15,784 bases of DNA from an uncultured Erysipelotrichaceae bacterium (GTDB taxonomy: Bacteria; Bacillota_I; Bacilli_A; RF39; UBA660), in the NCBI GenBank assembly GCA_902766815.1, contig CACXEZ010000051.1, positions 1 through 15,784 on the forward strand, written 5' to 3'. This document shows, piece after piece, positions 14,675-15,784 of this stretch; position 1 is the stretch's first letter; each line of letters begins with the position of its first letter. The translations under genes and the position numbers were made by a program. The notes beneath the pieces were generated by a model. It made no database searches and had not been told where the DNA came from. It worked only from the letters and a program-made list of their open reading frames with translations.

Positions 14675-15784
14675 ATGGAAAAAGAGAACTATTTATATTT
14701 ATTATCCTTAAATCTAAAATCAAATCGAATAAAAAAATTTATTTTTTCCTTTTTGTTTATTTTGTTCTTTTTAATTGGCAATATATTATTAAATAGTAAC
14801 TTTATAATTGATAATTATGTTTATCAATCAATAAATGGAAGTTTAGAAGAGAGAACAGTTAGCGTCTATAATAAAGATTTAAACTATGAAGATACAATAT
14901 CGGAATTAAAAAAATATAATGAAGTATCAGAATTATATAATTCTGGTTATAATATGGCATATGTTTCTGTGGATATATTAGGTGACAAAGAAATAAGTTT
15001 AAAACCTTTACCTTTGAAAGAAAAAAAAATATTATATGGTACTAATGTTAAAGATAATGAAGAAATAATTTGTCCTGTGTATTTGGCTTCAATTGAAGAT
15101 ATCAAAACAAGTCAATTTATCGAACTAAAAAATTATTTAAACAAATATATTAATATATCTTATAATAGCTATTATTATTATTCAAGCAGCATAAATGATA
15201 AAAAAATAAATCAAAGTTATTCAAAAAAATTAAAATTAGTTGGTTTATATGTCCCAGAAAAAAATATGACAAATAGCACTTATTTAGAGTGTTATATGAA
15301 TGAAAGCGAAATAATTAAGATTAATCAAGAATCTAAAAATACGTATTCAAAGGAGTTTCTAGCCAATAACACTGTCTATGAGGACGGAATTAATACTACT
15401 GTAATTTTAAACAACAAAAAAAATATTCCTGACTTTAAAAATAAATTAGAAAAAAATAGCTTTTACGTTAATGATGTTATGTTTGAAATTGATAAAGACT
15501 TAGTTAAAATGATTCAAGTTATTTCCAGAATAGGTTTTATTGTAATGTTAATATTTATAATCACAATTTCTACTTTATATATAAACAATATTATACACGA
15601 TGAAAAATATAATATTGGATTATATAAAACTTTTGGATTTGATAATAATTGTATTAGTAAGGTTATAAATTTACATATATACACAATAGTATTATTATCT
15701 TATATATTAAGTATAATATTTTTGCTGTTTTTAATTAAAATAGTTAAAATGATTTTGTCACAATATATAGTTTTTATGAGTATA
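14675..15784 (+). CDS. FtsX/MacB-like ABC permease, 3' end outside the window
   Basis: Partial gene: 370 codons with no stop before the right edge. An N-terminal transmembrane helix (about 21-39) is followed by a ~240-residue outside domain (about 45-275), then helices at about 283-304 and 331-357. Between them lies KYNIGLYKTFGFDNNCI (311-327), the FtsX/MacB coupling segment (consensus like REIGLLKALG). YGTNVKDNEEIICP in the outer domain also fits Gram-positive FtsX-like permeases. At least one or two more helices should follow beyond the edge; if there is a second outer domain it would resemble the 7-helix proteins of lactococcin-972 clusters. The start lies 1 base after the ABC stop with only a distant GAGGGA, so translation is probably coupled. 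Likely roles are export of, or protection from, the small secreted protein, or peptide sensing. Confidence 0.88.
   Translation, partial: MEKENYLYLLSLNLKSNRIKKFIFSFLFILFFLIGNILLNSNFIIDNYVYQSINGSLEERTVSVYNKDLNYEDTISELKKYNEVSELYNSGYNMAYVSVDILGDKEISLKPLPLKEKKILYGTNVKDNEEIICPVYLASIEDIKTSQFIELKNYLNKYINISYNSYYYYSSSINDKKINQSYSKKLKLVGLYVPEKNMTNSTYLECYMNESEIIKINQESKNTYSKEFLANNTVYEDGINTTVILNNKKNIPDFKNKLEKNSFYVNDVMFEIDKDLVKMIQVISRIGFIVMLIFIITISTLYINNIIHDEKYNIGLYKTFGFDNNCISKVINLHIYTIVLLSYILSIIFLLFLIKIVKMILSQYIVFMSI

Noticed and set aside
1..15784. CRISPR arrays, tRNA/rRNA genes, insertion sequences, attachment sites
   Set aside because: Looked for spaced direct repeats, cloverleaf sequences, transposase motifs and terminal repeats; none seen.

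Overview
The window is AT-rich DNA from a low-GC Gram-positive-type bacterium. Strong AGGAGG ribosome binding sites, a T-box leader, a single-chain glycyl-tRNA synthetase and a short 981-residue SMC point to Bacillota/Mycoplasmatota, perhaps an uncultured gut Bacilli lineage of the RF39 kind (inference, low certainty). TGA is used as a stop (smc and the ArsC-like gene end in TGA) and tryptophan is TGG, so the Mycoplasma/Spiroplasma code does not apply. A peptidoglycan/polysaccharide deacetylase and mutL argue against a strongly reduced mycoplasma-like genome.

Layout. Positions 1-80 hold a leftward promoter with an operator-like dyad at its start site, serving a gene beyond the left edge. 170-2101: a rightward promoter drives a membrane-anchored polysaccharide deacetylase with three Ig-like modules and an ArsC/Spx-fold protein, closed by a terminator. 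2119-9431: a promoter 27 bp before smc drives a tight four-gene run (gaps 19, 21 and 27 bp): smc, a small kinase-fold protein, a 527-residue protein built of ~62-residue repeats, and mutL. 9435-11326: an extended -10 promoter drives an unknown single-pass membrane protein followed by holA (DNA polymerase III delta). 11334-12937: a promoter, a very compact T-box leader, glyS and a strong terminator. 12938-13556 is mostly non-coding and contains a hairpin, a decayed M23 peptidase fragment, a second dyad and a promoter. 13557 to the right edge: a small secreted protein, an attenuating terminator, then a MacB/LolD-type ABC ATPase and an FtsX-like permease that runs off the window.

The centre is a housekeeping block (chromosome structure, mismatch repair, replication, translation) with two unrecognised genes between smc and mutL and one before holA. 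The right end looks accessory: it follows a pseudogene, uses leucine codons differently (mainly TTA/TTG, where the central genes use CTA often), and has the peptide-plus-ABC-transporter layout of a bacteriocin or peptide-export/self-protection system.

Best candidates for something undescribed: the kinase-fold/repeat-protein pair inside the smc-mutL operon, the compact T-box whose terminator stem encloses its antiterminator, and the secreted-protein/ABC/FtsX cassette. All assignments come from reading motifs by eye; no database search was run.
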